This document shows, piece after piece, positions 51,611 through 62,265 of a stretch of 64,000 bases of DNA (position 1 is its first letter; each line of letters opens with the position of its first letter). The stretch lies in NCBI GenBank assembly GCA_001311805.1, contig BBCA01000002.1, positions 1 to 64,000 on the forward strand, in the 5' to 3' direction. Below the pieces are notes generated by a model. That model was given only the letters and a program-made list of their open reading frames with translations. It did not search any database and had not been told where the DNA came from. The DNA is from Lentibacillus juripiscarius JCM 12147 (GTDB lineage Bacteria; Bacillota; Bacilli; Bacillales_D; Amphibacillaceae). The position numbers and the translations under genes were made by a program.

Positions 51611-52557
51611 GATGCAGCCCCCTCTTGAACAAGTCTCCGGAACACCTGTTCAAAATTTATTTCAGTCGGGTTGATTGTTTCGATTGGCGTTTCGTTTTGT
51701 TTTAGAATGTCCATTAGTTTGTAAATATCCCGCTCCTGATCCAAGTTCACTTCCAACGTGAGTCCGTCCCAATGATGAATTGGGAATTGCCGCTCCAGCA
51801 ACTCCTGCTGCTTGTCAGTCAGCATTTTTTAGCGCAATCTGATAGGCGCTCGTTTTAAACAGACTCAGCAAACTGTCGACACGCTCATCGGTAATCACAC
51901 TGCCCTGATTAATAATGACCGTCCGCTCACACAAGTCTTGGACGACCGCCATGTCATGAGTACTGATGATAATCGTTTTTCCTTGCTCACAGGCTATTTG
52001 TTTAAGCAGATCCCTCACCTCATAACTCGTTTCCACATCCAGACCAAGTGTTGGCTCATCAAGCAGCACAACATCCGTATCTGCGAGCATGGCGACGGCT
52101 ATTGCCAGTTTCTGCTGCATCCCGCGGGACAAATTGTTCACTAATTCATATTTTTGTCACCGAGGCGGAACGTGGCAATCAGTTCGTCCATTTTTGCCCG
52201 GATTTCTCGTTTGGAAACCCCACGGTTGCCGGCAAAATAAGCTAGATTTTCCTGGACGCTCAGTCGCCAGTACAGATTCCGGTTCCCTTCCAGCACGGCA
52301 CTGATATGCCGAAGTGCCTTGTTCCGCTCCCGCACACTGTCACAACCATTGATTGTAACGGAACCCTGATCCGGAACGAGCAGTCCGCAGATCGTTTTGA
52401 TTGTCGTTGTTTTTCCGGCACCATTCGGGCCGAGCAGCCCAATAATCTCGCCCTCCCCCACTTCGAATGACACATCACAAACAGCAGTAAATACCTCTTT
52501 TGATTTTCGCTTTTTGTACACTTTATGTATACCATTTACTTTAATAATACTTTCCAT
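51607..52557 (-). CDS. ABC transporter ATP-binding protein
   Basis: About 316 residues. Walker A GPNGAGKTTT, ABC signature LSRGMQQKL, Walker B VVLLDEPTLGLD and the H-loop ISTHD are present, in the order of ABC-2 exporter ATPases. Two shifts near 52145 and 51820. The C-terminal extension (about 230-316) is of the kind that regulates such exporters. It pairs with the overlapping permease gene. Confidence 0.88.
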
Positions 52558-52744
52558 TTAAGGCTGAGTCCCCTTCCAATGAGTTGTTACCTTTATTATA
52601 CAGATTTTTCAAAATCATGCATCATTATGCTAGTATTTTTACATTCATCTTCAGGACGGAGGGATGTTTATACCGGGGGACTTCGGTATTGTGTTATTGT
52701 GCCCGGGCGGATATTTGGTTTAAATGGGACATTCGTCGCTGTCT

Positions 52745-52916
52745 TGTTGATTTGGTGCCAACCGGTTGATATCCGTTGAAAACAGGATGATACTTGGCAT
52801 CGTCCGGTTGATATTTCCTGCTGTCCGGTTGATACTTTCCCGGAACCGGTTGATTTCTCTTCCGCAGGGTTGATTTTTAGTCCCGGACGGTTGATTTATG
52901 CCGCAGACCAGTTGAT
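52745..52916 (+). repeat. 21-bp repeat array B (9 units)
   Basis: GGTTGAT or one-base variants start at 52745, 52764, 52785, 52806, 52827, 52848, 52868, 52889 and 52910. Spacing is 19-21 bp. The bases preceding the core are usually CC. It lies in a 492-bp gap between the ABC ATPase start and the DUF779 end; I see no gene there. Confidence 0.87.
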
Positions 52917-53014
52917 ACTGGACCCAGAGGCAGGCCGGAAACCCGCCTCTGCAAGCATGGTTTCGCACAAAGCTTGAGCCGGGACAATGAACCTGTCCCC
53001 ACGCCCCACAAAAA

Positions 53015-53046
53015 TTACCATGCGGCCTTTTTAGCCGCATGGTATT
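53015..53046. terminator. Terminator after the DUF779 gene
   Basis: ACCATGCGGC, 7-base loop, GCCGCATGGT, with A- and T-rich flanks on both sides. Confidence 0.8.
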
Positions 53047-53049
53047 TTA

Positions 53050-53400
53050 TTAAAGTTGTGCTCGCTCTTCTTCAGTGAAGACGCGTGATCTGGTCAGGAA
53101 TCGTTTACCTTCGGGGCCTTCGAGTGAGAACATGCCGCCGCGCCCGTTTACGGCATCGATGATGAGCTGAGTGTGTTTCCAATATTCATACTGGTCTTTT
53201 GAAATGTAGAAAGGTGTTTCCCCGATTTCACCGAGCAGTACATCTGATTCACCGACGCGAAACTCCCCTCGTGGATAGCACATCGGCGAGCTCCCGTCAC
53301 AGCAGCCGCCCGACTGATGAAACATGAGTGGGCCATGTGTTTCCATCAGTGTATCTATCAGCCTTAGTGCTTCATCGGTAGCTGTCACACGTTCGACCAT
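53050..53400 (-). CDS. DUF779 protein, partner of aldehyde dehydrogenase
   Basis: A 116-residue protein with the family core HQSGGCCDGSSPMC and GETPFYISKDQYEYWKHTQL. DUF779 genes commonly lie beside aldehyde or alcohol dehydrogenase genes, as here; the conserved cysteines suggest metal binding or a redox role, but no activity is established to my knowledge. Intact. It follows the dehydrogenase gene by 80 bases, probably in one transcript. Confidence 0.88.
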   Translation of the reverse strand: MVERVTATDEALRLIDTLMETHGPLMFHQSGGCCDGSSPMCYPRGEFRVGESDVLLGEIGETPFYISKDQYEYWKHTQLIIDAVNGRGGMFSLEGPEGKRFLTRSRVFTEEERAQL

Positions 53401-53480
53401 TCGTCACACCCTTTCTAAATAGTTTTCCTTTATAATCCAGTCCGACCAACACTTGGGATGCTAAAATTTTATATAGCGTG

Positions 53481-54999
53481 TTAGAACAAACCTGCTGGAG
53501 CTTCACTGTAGCTGATCAGCAAGTTTTTCGTCTGTTGGTAATGATCGAGCATCATCAAGTGGTTTTCCCGGCCGATTCCGGATTTTTTATACCCGCCGAA
53601 TGCAGCATGGGCCGGATACTGATGATAGCAATTGGTCCAGACGCGTCCTGCTTCAATGCCGCGCCCGAAACGATAGGCGGTATTGATATTCCGTGTCCAT
53701 ACACCGGCGCCGAGTCCATACAACGTATCATTCGCGATCGACATGGCTTCTTCCTCGTCCTTAAATGTTGTCACGGCAAGAACCGGTCCGAAAATTTCTT
53801 CCTGGAAAATGCGCATGCTGTTATTTCCTTTGAAAATGGTCGGCTCAATATAATAGCCATCCTTCATATCCCCATCCATTTCGTTCACGTTCCCACCGGT
53901 AAGGACTTCCGCACCTTCCTGTTTACCGATATCCAGGTAGGATTTTATTTTTCCATTTGTTCTTCTGAAGCCTGTGCGCCCATCATCGTCTCTGTATCAA
54001 GCGGGTGACCAATCTTAATCTCGTTGACCCGTTTGATGGCGCGTTCCATAAATTCATCATAAATCGATTCGTGAACGAGCGCCCTTGATGGACAAGTACA
54101 CACTTCACCCTGGTTCAGCGCAAACATGACGAGTCCTTCAACTGCTTTATCAAGAAATCCATCGTCTTTATCCATGACATCCGGGAAGAAGATGTTTGGT
54201 GACTTACCGCCCAGTTCCAGCGTCACCGGGATAATATTTTCGGAAGCATACTGCATGATCAGCCGTCCTGTTGTCGTTTCACCAGTGAAGGCAATTTTAG
54301 AAATCCGATCATTCGATGCCAGTGGTTTCCCTGCCTCAACGCCAAATCCATTCACCACGTTGACAACACCTGCCGGCAGCAAGTCTTTGATTAAGTCAAG
54401 AAGCACATGAATCGAGGCTGGTGTCTGTTCCGCCGGTTTCAGCACGACACAGTTTCCAGCAGCCAGCGCCGGTGCCAATTTCCAGGTGGCCATCAGAATT
54501 GGAAAGTTCCACGGGATGATTTGACCAACAACACCGAGCGGCTCCTGAAAATGGTAGGCAACCGTGTCATCGTCAATCTGACTGATACCGCCTTCTTGCG
54601 CCCGGATTGCCCCGGCAAAATAGCGGAAATGGTCAGCAGCAAGCGGCATATCAGCAGCGAGCCCTTCACGGACAGCTTTCCCGTTGTCCCACGTTTCCGC
54701 AACCGCTAAGCTTTCGAGATTGTCTTCAATTCTGTCAGCAATTTTATTCAGGATGTTCGCCCGTTCTGCCGGAGATGTTTTGGACCATGTTTGCCAGGCA
54801 GCATGCCCAGCTTCAACTGCAGCCTCCACATCTTCTTTCGTCGACCTGGCCATCTCGCAAAAACTTGCCCTGTTACCGGACTCACATTGTCAAAATACTT
54901 GCCGTTTGCAGGTGGCTGGTATTCCCCTCCAATATAATTATCATACCGCTTGGCAAAATGAACGACTGCACCTTCCGTGTTCGGATTTGCGTACCTCAT
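53481..54999 (-). CDS. NAD(P)-dependent aldehyde dehydrogenase
   Basis: About 506 residues, similar to AldB/acetaldehyde-dehydrogenase-type enzymes. N-terminal [18 protein letters not shown], Rossmann part [23 protein letters not shown], catalytic Glu in LELGGKSPN and Cys in [11 protein letters not shown], and [12 protein letters not shown] near the end. Two shifts near 54855 and 53950. The start at 54999 has GAGGAGGA upstream. A perfect cre site lies 24 bases upstream of the start, so the gene is probably under carbon control. It forms a unit with the DUF779 gene. Confidence 0.93.
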
Positions 55000-55022
55000 T
55001 GTACCCTTCCTCCTCTTATTAT

Positions 55023-55036
55023 TGTAATCGCTTACA
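55023..55036. promoter_or_regulatory. CcpA-binding cre site before the aldehyde dehydrogenase gene
   Basis: TGTAATCGCTTACA is an exact match to TGWAANCGNTNWCA. It lies between the probable promoter (55074-55103) and the start codon, a roadblock position typical for repression. Confidence 0.82.
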
Positions 55037-55073
55037 AAGGTGCTGGAACATCTAGATGAAACCTCTATATCAG

Positions 55074-55103
55074 ATTATACAATTTTATTTTAAATTATTC
55101 CAA
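55074..55103 (-). promoter_or_regulatory. SigA promoter of the aldehyde dehydrogenase gene
   Basis: Minus strand TTGGAA (55098-55103), 18 bases, TATAAT (55074-55079). Transcription would start near 55066, upstream of the cre site. Confidence 0.65.
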
Positions 55104-55259
55104 TTATTTGACTTAGGAAGCGCTTAAAGACTGACCTGCTAATAATTTAGCCGAACCAAAAAGGCACTGGTTTTCCAGCGCCTATACATTAGAAAAAGAT
55201 GCCTCTGACCGACATCCCGATTTAAAATGTATTCTTTTTGATTCATTGCTGCTTTTGTT

Positions 55260-55448
55260 CTAGCTGTTGTCCAGTTCGGGCAGGACCCGCACTTCTTTAT
55301 TCATTGGAGATTGACAAAGCGGGCATTCAGGTACTTCATTGAAGCTGTATGATTCCCGCATCCAGCCGGCACAGTCCTCGTTTGTGCAGGCCCACACATT
55401 TGTATCCACTTCCTGAACCGTTTTCTTCGGTTTCCGAGAAAATGACAT
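55260..55448 (-). CDS. YdjO-like cold-inducible zinc-binding protein
   Basis: 62 residues: VWACTNEDCAGWMRESYSF and ECPLCQSPM carry two CxxxxC/CxxC pairs likely to bind zinc, ending VRVLPELDNS. This is the pattern of B. subtilis YdjO. The start at 55448 (MSFSRKPKK) is preceded by AAGGGGA. An in-frame extension upstream lacks a family match and I exclude it. Confidence 0.78.
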   Translation of the reverse strand: MSFSRKPKKTVQEVDTNVWACTNEDCAGWMRESYSFNEVPECPLCQSPMNKEVRVLPELDNS

Positions 55449-55619
55449 AACAGCATCCCCTTTCATGATATTATTACCATTATACTCCTTTATCGGAAAA
55501 TAGTAAAATTTCGTCTCCCCCATAAGGTCATCCATAGTTTGCTTTCTGACGTTAGAACAATAAAGGGATGCTGCTTGTTTTAGCGCATGATCAGGTAGAA
55601 GAACTTTTTGAACCACCTT

Positions 55620-56350
55620 TTACAGGACAAATTTTTCAATAGCTTTCCCGACACCATCCTGTTCGTTCGTCTCAGTTACATAGTCGGCAGCCTGCTTGAT
55701 GGCATCCTGTGCATTGCCCATCGCCACACCGACTCCTGCTGCCTGAATCATTTTTATGTCATTAAGGCTGTCACCTGCCGCGAGTACTTGTTGCATCGTG
55801 ATGCCAAGTTCCTCGCAAACCCGTTCAAGTGCACTCGCTTTGCTGACACCTTTAGGGTTAATTTCAATGTTGGTCGGCAGCGAATTGGTCAGTTCCAGAT
55901 CATCATAATAGGATAGTTCTTTAACAATCTCATCTAATTTTTCCGTATCATGGGAATCACAGCCGAGTTTCAGCCATTCATGGTCTGAAAAGTTATCCGG
56001 CCGCCGGTTACCGTACCATATATTATCAGTCGACACCAGCCATGTGTTGACGTCCAGTCCCCTGCATAAATCCCACATCATGTTTACCCGGTCTGGAGCA
56101 AGTAGATGACGCTCTATCAGTTTTTATCAACGGTCCAGATTTCACCGCCATTACAAGTTACCAGATAAGAGTCAAGTTTGAGTGACTCAGCGTAAGGATA
56201 ACAGGATTCTAGCCACCTGCCCGTACTGAGCACAACATACACACCCTTGTCAAGTGCTTGCGCAATCAGCTCCCGATTAACATCTGAAATTGTTCCTTCC
56301 ATATTTAACAGCGTTCCATCCATATCCAGTGCAATCAGTTTTATATTCAT
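55620..56350 (-). CDS. Cof-type HAD-IIB phosphatase
   Basis: About 243 residues. Nucleophile motif ALDMDGTLL, motif II VLSTGR, the C2-type cap, and motif IV AAGDSLNDIKMIQAAG followed by GVAMGNAQDAIKQAADYVT. One shift near 56100 in the cap. These enzymes dephosphorylate sugar phosphates or FMN; the substrate cannot be told. Its start abuts the stop of the MFS gene, so the two are coupled. Confidence 0.87.
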
Positions 56351-56351
56351 T

Positions 56352-57537
56352 TTATTCCAATGCCTCACTTTCTTTTACTCCCCGGTCATAAATCCGTGTC
56401 GTTATATACGGAATCAGCAGTAAGACCAGCAGCACAAAAAACATCGCTTCTATATTATACATATCAACAATCAAACCGCCAAGGAACGGTCCTACCATGC
56501 GTCCGGCTGAACCGACACTGTTGACGAATCCCTGGTAAAATCCTTCCCGGCCTTTTGGTGCCAGGTCATTTGCCAAAGTCGGGATTGCCGGCCATACCAG
56601 CATTTCCCCAAGCGTCAGAATCACCATCGCCACAGCGAAAAAGGTAAAGGCTTCTGCAAACATAGCAACGACATAGGAGACTAGAAATATCGTCGTCCCC
56701 ACATAGATTTGCATTTTTTCCGATGTAATTACCTTGGTTATCCATTTGATGAACGGCTGGCCGACAACAATGAGAAAACATTTAATGCCCACAGCAGACT
56801 GTATTGATCAAGCGGAATTCCAATATCCTGGGTATAAGAAGCAATGGTCGACTGCCACTGACTATAGGCAATCCACGAAATCAGCAGCCCGCTGCACAAA
56901 ATAAGCAATGCAATAAAGGCAGGTTTATCCTCAATTTTGTCACTCTGCTCAATCACGGACGTATGTACACGGTTATTCCGCTCCGTATCCATGCTCCGGA
57001 ACGTAATCAGCGTGAATAGGAAAAACATGCCAAATAGCGTTGCGTTGGCAATGAACACGTAATCAAAAGACAAACTTGCCACATACCCGGCAATCGAAGC
57101 ACCAAGCGCAACCCCAAGATTCCTCGCGACGTAAATTGCATTAAATGCACGCCGCCCCCCGTCCGGCCAGACCGATCCAGCCATCGCAAACATAACTGGC
57201 CACGTCATACCAGCGCTGAAGCCGATAATGACGAGCAATATCGAATACGGAACAATACTGTGAAAAACAGACAGCGTAACGGCTGAAGCAAACGCAGTCC
57301 CTGTACCGATCAGAACCGTCTTATACGCGCTAAATCTATCAAACAGAAAGCCGCCGACAAGGTTACCGACGATAGCGGCTCCCTGGTTCAGCGCCAAAAC
57401 GAACCCGGCAAACGCTAGCGTCCTGCCGAGTTCGTTGTGCATATATATAGTGTTTAAACGGCCACAGAAAAAGACGCACCCGTTACATTAATCGTTGTTC
57501 CAATCACTAACAGCCAAATATATTTCGGCAATTCCAT
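56352..57537 (-). CDS. MFS transporter
   Basis: About 395 residues, 12 expected membrane helices. Start region MELPKYIWLLVIGTTINVTG, loop 2-3 motif GFLFDRFSAYK, and two halves separated by a charged loop (about 185-205, RNNRVHTSVIEQSDKIEDK). Shifts near 57450 and 56780. The Shine-Dalgarno before 57537 is weak. Drug or metabolite efflux is possible; substrate unknown. Confidence 0.83.
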
Positions 57538-57610
57538 CAACCCGCTTTTTAGAATATCATCAGCTAATTGTAATATATTTCGACAGTCTAAGCAATTGTT
57601 ATTGATCGGG

Positions 57611-58107
57611 TTATTGGCGCCGGCGCATCGGTTTGATGAAAAGTGCAATTGTACCAAGCGGGACGATGAAAGCAATGATAATCAGCCATACTCCAAACCT
57701 GCGTTTCCTTGTGCCGTTTGAATCGTTTGCCAGGTTGCATACGAAAACATCAAAACTACTTGAAAATTAATGATGGCCATCATCGTTCGTGCAAGCGGAT
57801 AAATTCGCCGTGCATTCTCTTCGGTTATTTTTACCGGCAAATTAAACAAATGCGGTACTTTATTTAAAAAATACAACGAAATGAATAGAACGAACGAAAT
57901 GCCAGGCAAAAGAAAAATCGTAGCTTTATTGCCCCAATTATCCGCCTCACCCTGGGCATTAAAATGAATTGGTATCGTCTCCGGCAGGCTGGCATAGGAG
58001 CGAATCACATACAGTACCGTCACAGCAATCACAACAAGCGAGGCAGCGTTGCATACCTTCTCCCATTTGCTTGCAGGAACGTAGACCTTTGGCTGTGTCA
58101 GATTCAT
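57611..58107 (-). CDS. DUF1648 membrane protein
   Basis: About 165 residues with the DUF1648 signature SLPETIPIHFNAQGEADNWGNK after the first TM, then three further TMs. The shift near 57690 is repaired to NAGFGVWLIIIAFIVPLG and ends IKPMRRRQ. DUF1648 is found in SdpI-type immunity proteins and many small membrane proteins, but the SdpI C-terminal part is not present. GGAGGG lies before the ATG at 58107. Function unknown. Confidence 0.8.
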
Positions 58108-58118
58108 AGCAGCCCTCC

Positions 58119-58698
58119 TTACAGACACTGGATGCTAATTTTTACCGCCTGCAGCAAATCCGCGTGAGACCAGCTTGGCATCTTTTTCGCAACGGCAAGT
58201 TTGTGCGATGCAGGCATATGGATGAACCCAGCCGGCCCGTCGAAATGGTGGAGCCCATAGTACATCACATGATTACAAAGGTATGTTCCGGCCGTATTGG
58301 ATATGCTGGCTGGAAACCCGGCTTCCTGCAGGCTTTCGGCCATCGCTTTGATCGGCAGACGGGAAAAATAACCAACCGGACCGTCCTCGAAAATCTTTTC
58401 CCCATCCGGCTTATGGCCATGATTATCTTCAGGCCCATCATTACAGTTGATCGCAATCCGCTCCGGCGTAATACAGTTTCTGCCCGCTGCCAGTCCTAAT
58501 GAAACAATGGCATCTGGCTGGTGTTTTTGATTAAATCTACTAATTGAGTTCCCGTCTTTTGAAAATCAACCGTTAAAATTTCGCCGGTGATTTCAAAATC
58601 GCCGATGACGTTTTGGTGAAGTTCGTTTGTTATGTCCGTTGTTGGATTGACCGGGAATTCCAGGAAAGGTTCAAATCCTGTCAGCAATAATTTTTCAT
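58119..58698 (-). CDS. pcp: Pyrrolidone-carboxylate peptidase
   Basis: Removes N-terminal pyroglutamate from peptides. LLTGFEPFLEFPVNPT, the catalytic Cys in GTYLCNHVMY and His in GFIHMPASH are present. I place the start at ATG 58698, seven bases from GAGGTG: one A is missing in the following run, so the true N-terminus is MKKLLLTGFEPF. A second shift near 58510 (MPLFH should continue into IVSLGLAAGRNCITPERIA). About 192 residues. Confidence 0.88.
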
Positions 58699-58709
58699 TT
58701 TCGTTCACC

Positions 58710-58868
58710 TCATTTTGGTAAAATGATTCCAATTTGTGCAAGTATGTTTCCAGCTTCTCTCAAATGTCTGCAAAATTGTCCTATGGTCCTGTTCAGCGAT
58801 GGTGAAACATCTCCAGGAAACGTCACCTTCACCCTAGTTTCACCAATCGGCTGCATATTAACATTCAT
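58710..58868 (-). CDS. Small ORF upstream of pcp
   Basis: 52 codons, MNVNMQPIGETRVKV at the start and ILAQIGIILPK at the end. An AGGGGG site is eight bases before the ATG at 58868; the stop is 11 bases before the pcp start. I recognise no family. The tight spacing and ribosome-binding site suggest translation, perhaps coupling with pcp. Confidence 0.5.
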   Translation of the reverse strand: MNVNMQPIGETRVKVTFPGDVSPSLNRTIGQFCRHLREAGNILAQIGIILPK

Positions 58869-59079
58869 CCCAGACGCCCCCTAAACGTGAAATCTATTGT
58901 TATTAAAATAATAGCATATTTTCCCCCTTAAGTAATGACAGCAATAGTTGCAATCGTATTCAAAAACTAGTTGCCCAAGCTAGCATTTATCTTTATAATA
59001 AAAAGATGGAATGATAGCGATTGCACTTTTTTTTAATACGACTATTTTTCAATTTTGAATGACAAAGGAGGAATTTTAC

Positions 59080-60770
59080 ATGGTAACTGCTGCATGGGAC
59101 TGGTTATGGGAAAAGCATAATCAGGCAAAAGAACTGTTGCAATTTTTTGCACGGCCGAACGATGCCAAGCTGGGATCGGAAAGTACACATCCGGACTCGG
59201 CATCGGGCAATGGCGGAGGCGGCAATAACCGTTCCTATAAACCCGCACAATTAATCGGACTATTTTTAGGTCCTATTTTATTTATATTGACGATTGTCTT
59301 TTTCCACCCGGAAGGACTGGGAAGTGATGGACAGGCTATTCTTGCCAGCACCCTCTGGATTGCCGTCTGGTGGATGACGGAGGCTGTACCGATTCCGGTG
59401 ACATCCTTACTTCCGATTATTCTCTTTCCGCTCACTGGCGGACTGGACGTAGACGCAACAACATCATCGTATGGAGACGATACCATCTTCCTGTTTATGG
59501 GTGGTTTTATGATTGCGCTGGCCATGGAGAAATGGAATCTGCACCGCCGGATTGCATTAAACATCATCACGATGATTGGAACCAATACAGAGCGCATTAT
59601 CCTTGGATTTATGGTTGCAACTGGATTCCTGTCCATGTGGATTTCCAACACAGCAACCGCCATGATGATGGTGCCAATCGGGCTTGCCATTATCTATCAA
59701 GTGTCCGAGCAGCTGAAAGACGATGACTCCATCGATACGTCAGCTGAAAAACTTCGGATTCGGAAAAGCCTTGATGCTGGCAATTGCCTATTCCGCATCC
59801 ATCGGCGGAATTGCGACATTGATCGGAACACCGCCAAACACTGCACTCGCCGGTGCAATTGATAAATTATATGGCATAGAGTTGTCCTTTGCCAAATGGA
59901 TGCTGTTCGGGGTGCCCATCGCTTGGATTTTCATTTTATTGTTTGGTTTTATCTGGTCAAAGTTGCTTATCCGTTAAAATTCAGTGAACTGCCTGGAGGT
60001 AAGGAAGTTATCCATGAGGAAAAGGACAAACTCGGCCGGGCTTCATACGAGGAAAATTGTCATGACCGTTTTTGGTCTGGCCGCCCTGGCCTGGATCAGT
60101 CGCTCATTCGTTTTGGCGGAAATCAATGAAAATATTAATGACGCCATCATCGCTATGACGGCAGCGATCATTTTGTTTATCATTCCATCCAAAAACAACA
60201 AAGGTGATCATTTGCTGGACTGGAATACAGCTGTCAAACTGCCATGGGGAATCCTGCTTCTGTTCGGTGGCGGACTTGCGATTGCCAGTGGATTCAGCCA
60301 ATCAGGGTTGTCCGAATGGATTGGCAATCAACTGACCGTCCTCGATGATATCAATCTGTTTGTTATCTTGCTCGTTGTTGCTGGTATGGTTATTTTCCTT
60401 ACCGAAATTACGTCCAACACAGCAACCGCAAACATGATGTATCCGATTATGGCTTCCCTGGCGATTGCACTTGGCATTCATCCTTATGCTGCCATGATTA
60501 CAGCTGGTGTCGCAGCATCGTGCGCATTCATGCTCCCGGTCGCAACACCACCGAATGCTGTCGTGTTCGGCTCCGGATATTTGCGGATCCCGGATATGGC
60601 CAAAGCCGGATTTGCCTTGAATCTTCTCGGGATTCTCTTAGTCGGCCTTGCCGTCTATTTCTGGCTCCCAATCGCATGGGGCATCGATCTGGGTGAAATT
60701 CCGGATATGCTTAAAACAATTAAAAAAAGAAAGCCTCTATCGATCTGTCCCCTTCATATGAGGGAGGCGG
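59080..60770 (+). CDS. DASS family Na+/dicarboxylate (sulfate) symporter
   Basis: About 560 residues. Each half has the substrate/sodium hairpin motif: [11 protein letters not shown] and [11 protein letters not shown], with GTPPN and ATPPN further on. This is the SdcS/CitT-type divalent anion symporter layout, with a hydrophilic N-terminus of about 50 residues. At least three shifts (near 59790, 59975 and 60050) and probably one at the end. AAAGGAGG precedes the ATG at 59080. The exact stop near 60770 is uncertain and falls in the terminator region shared with the convergent MFS gene. Confidence 0.88.
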
Positions 60771-60790
60771 CATCAAGAGGCTTTCCTTTT
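60730..60790 (+). terminator. Terminator between convergent DASS and MFS genes
   Basis: GAAAGCCTCT (from 60730) pairs with AGAGGCTTTC, followed by CTTTTTT. The long loop contains the stop codon of the convergent MFS gene. Confidence 0.7.
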
Positions 60791-61964
60791 TTATGCTGCA
60801 TCATTCGAATAAACAGAACATATATAACAGGAATACAGGCAATAACTGCAACCAGCCCGAGCCAGCCGATATGATTCCATAACGGGCTCAGTGCCGAACT
60901 GCCAAGCGACACACCAATATAATAGGATACGAGATAAAGACTGGAAGCACTGCCTTTATGATGGCTCACTTCCTCCCCCGACCGATGAAGCCGTCAAGGA
61001 ATGCGCCGTAAAAAAGCCAAGGCATGTCACACAAAGCCCAGTCGCAATCATCCATAACGCCGGCCCAAGCGTCAACAGCATCCCGACAGCCATAACAAAC
61101 ACCCCGGCAAGCCGGACAGCACGCAAGCCGAAATGACCGGCCAGCCAGCCTGCTGCAGGTGAACCGACCACTCCAAGGCCATATGCCAGAAACATGTACG
61201 AGATCGTTTCCAGGGACAGCGAAAATGGCGGCGCCTCCAAATAGAACGGCAAGTACGTCCACATACCAGTGAACGACAGCTGCAGCACAACCCCAAGACC
61301 GAAAATCAAAAGCAGTACCGGATTTTTCAAATGATACGCAAAAGCTTTCAGGTCATGAGAGAATGTATCCCTGCTTGGTTCGAAAAACGGGACTTCGGCA
61401 GCATGAACACAACAGCCGCCAGAATAAGAATACCAAGCACCGCCAAAGCATAAAAAGCCATTTGCCAGGAAAAATGATCGGTTATGTATCCTGTCATCAC
61501 TCGGCCGACCATTCCCCCGAGCGCATTGCTCGAAATATACAGCGCTGTCGCCACATGCACACGCTTTTTGTCTATCTCTTCGCTCAAATAAGCAAGTGCG
61601 GCAGCGGGTAGCCCCGCCAGCGCAACCCCCTGCACAAACCGTAACGCCAGCAGCACCATAAATGAATCGTACAGCGGCATGATTAAAAAGGAACCGCCGA
61701 GCCGGCCAATGATAGTTTAATAAAATGGTCCGGCCATTGCGGTCCGACAAAAGCCAAGTACCACCAGTCCAATGATCAGACCCGCAATCGTCAATGACAA
61801 TGTAAGCCCCGAAGCAGACACCGCCACATCGAATTCCTTTACAAAACCGGAAAAAAGTGGCTGTACCGCATACATCCCAGCAAATACAAAAAACGATGCC
61901 AGAGCCAGGCTAATCGTAATCCGCCAAAATGAATATTCGTAACCCCTTGTTCCTGCTGTCGCAT
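60754..61964 (-). CDS. MFS transporter, YnfM-like
   Basis: About 400 residues, 12 helices. N-terminal ALASFFVFAGMYAVQPLFSGF and VSASGLTLSLTIAGLIIG, loop motif LSDRNGR, then RFVQGVALAGLPAAALAYLSEE and a second half with YGLGVVGSPAAGWLAGHFG. Shifts near 61940, 61760, 61700, 61360 and 60965. The N-terminal VQPL and AGLPA pieces are typical of the YnfM branch. Start at 61964 (MRQQEQ) is tentative, with a weak ribosome-binding site. Substrate unknown. Confidence 0.8.
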
Positions 61965-62073
61965 GTATTTCACATCCAATGATAATCAGTTCCTATCTAT
62001 TCCGGCACCGGCCGTCTTTTTCCTCGGGATGATGCTTTTGTGTCCCGGTTCCCAGAGGGTTTTCTCACGTTCG

Positions 62074-62227
62074 GGTTGATATTTAGTAGCGACCGGTTGA
62101 TTCCTGCCCTGAATCGGTTGATTCTTCTCGCCAACCGGTCGATTCCTGCCCTGAACCGGTTGATTCCTGCCCTGAACCGGTTGATTCTTCTCGCCAACCG
62201 GTCGATTCCTGCCCTGAACCGGTTGAT
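62074..62227 (+). repeat. 21-bp repeat array C (8 units, highly regular)
   Basis: GGTTGAT or GGTCGAT starts at 62074, 62095, 62116, 62137, 62158, 62179, 62200 and 62221: exactly 21 bp each time. Units 2-4 and 5-7 form two 63-bp blocks that differ at one base. It lies between two MFS genes transcribed from the minus strand. Confidence 0.95.
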
Positions 62228-62265
62228 TCTTCCGGCATTCCCCGCACCAGAACTAACATTCCCAT

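Noticed and set aside
55449..55616. Longer version of the YdjO-like protein
   Set aside because: The upstream 55 residues have no family match, and AAGGGGA supports the start at 55448.
57611..58107. SdpI-type toxin immunity protein
   Set aside because: Only the DUF1648 part is present; no SdpI C-terminal domain, SdpR or toxin gene lies nearby.
35174..62227. The 21-bp arrays as CRISPR arrays
   Set aside because: Cores are only 7 bp, the step is 21 bp and there is no repeat-spacer structure with unique spacers of 30 bp or more; no cas gene is present.
61997..62265. Open frames encoding heptad peptides such as INRFRAG in the repeat arrays
   Set aside because: A 21-bp period is seven codons, so any unit without a stop gives a repeating peptide. 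No ribosome-binding site is seen and arrays A and B give unrelated heptads.
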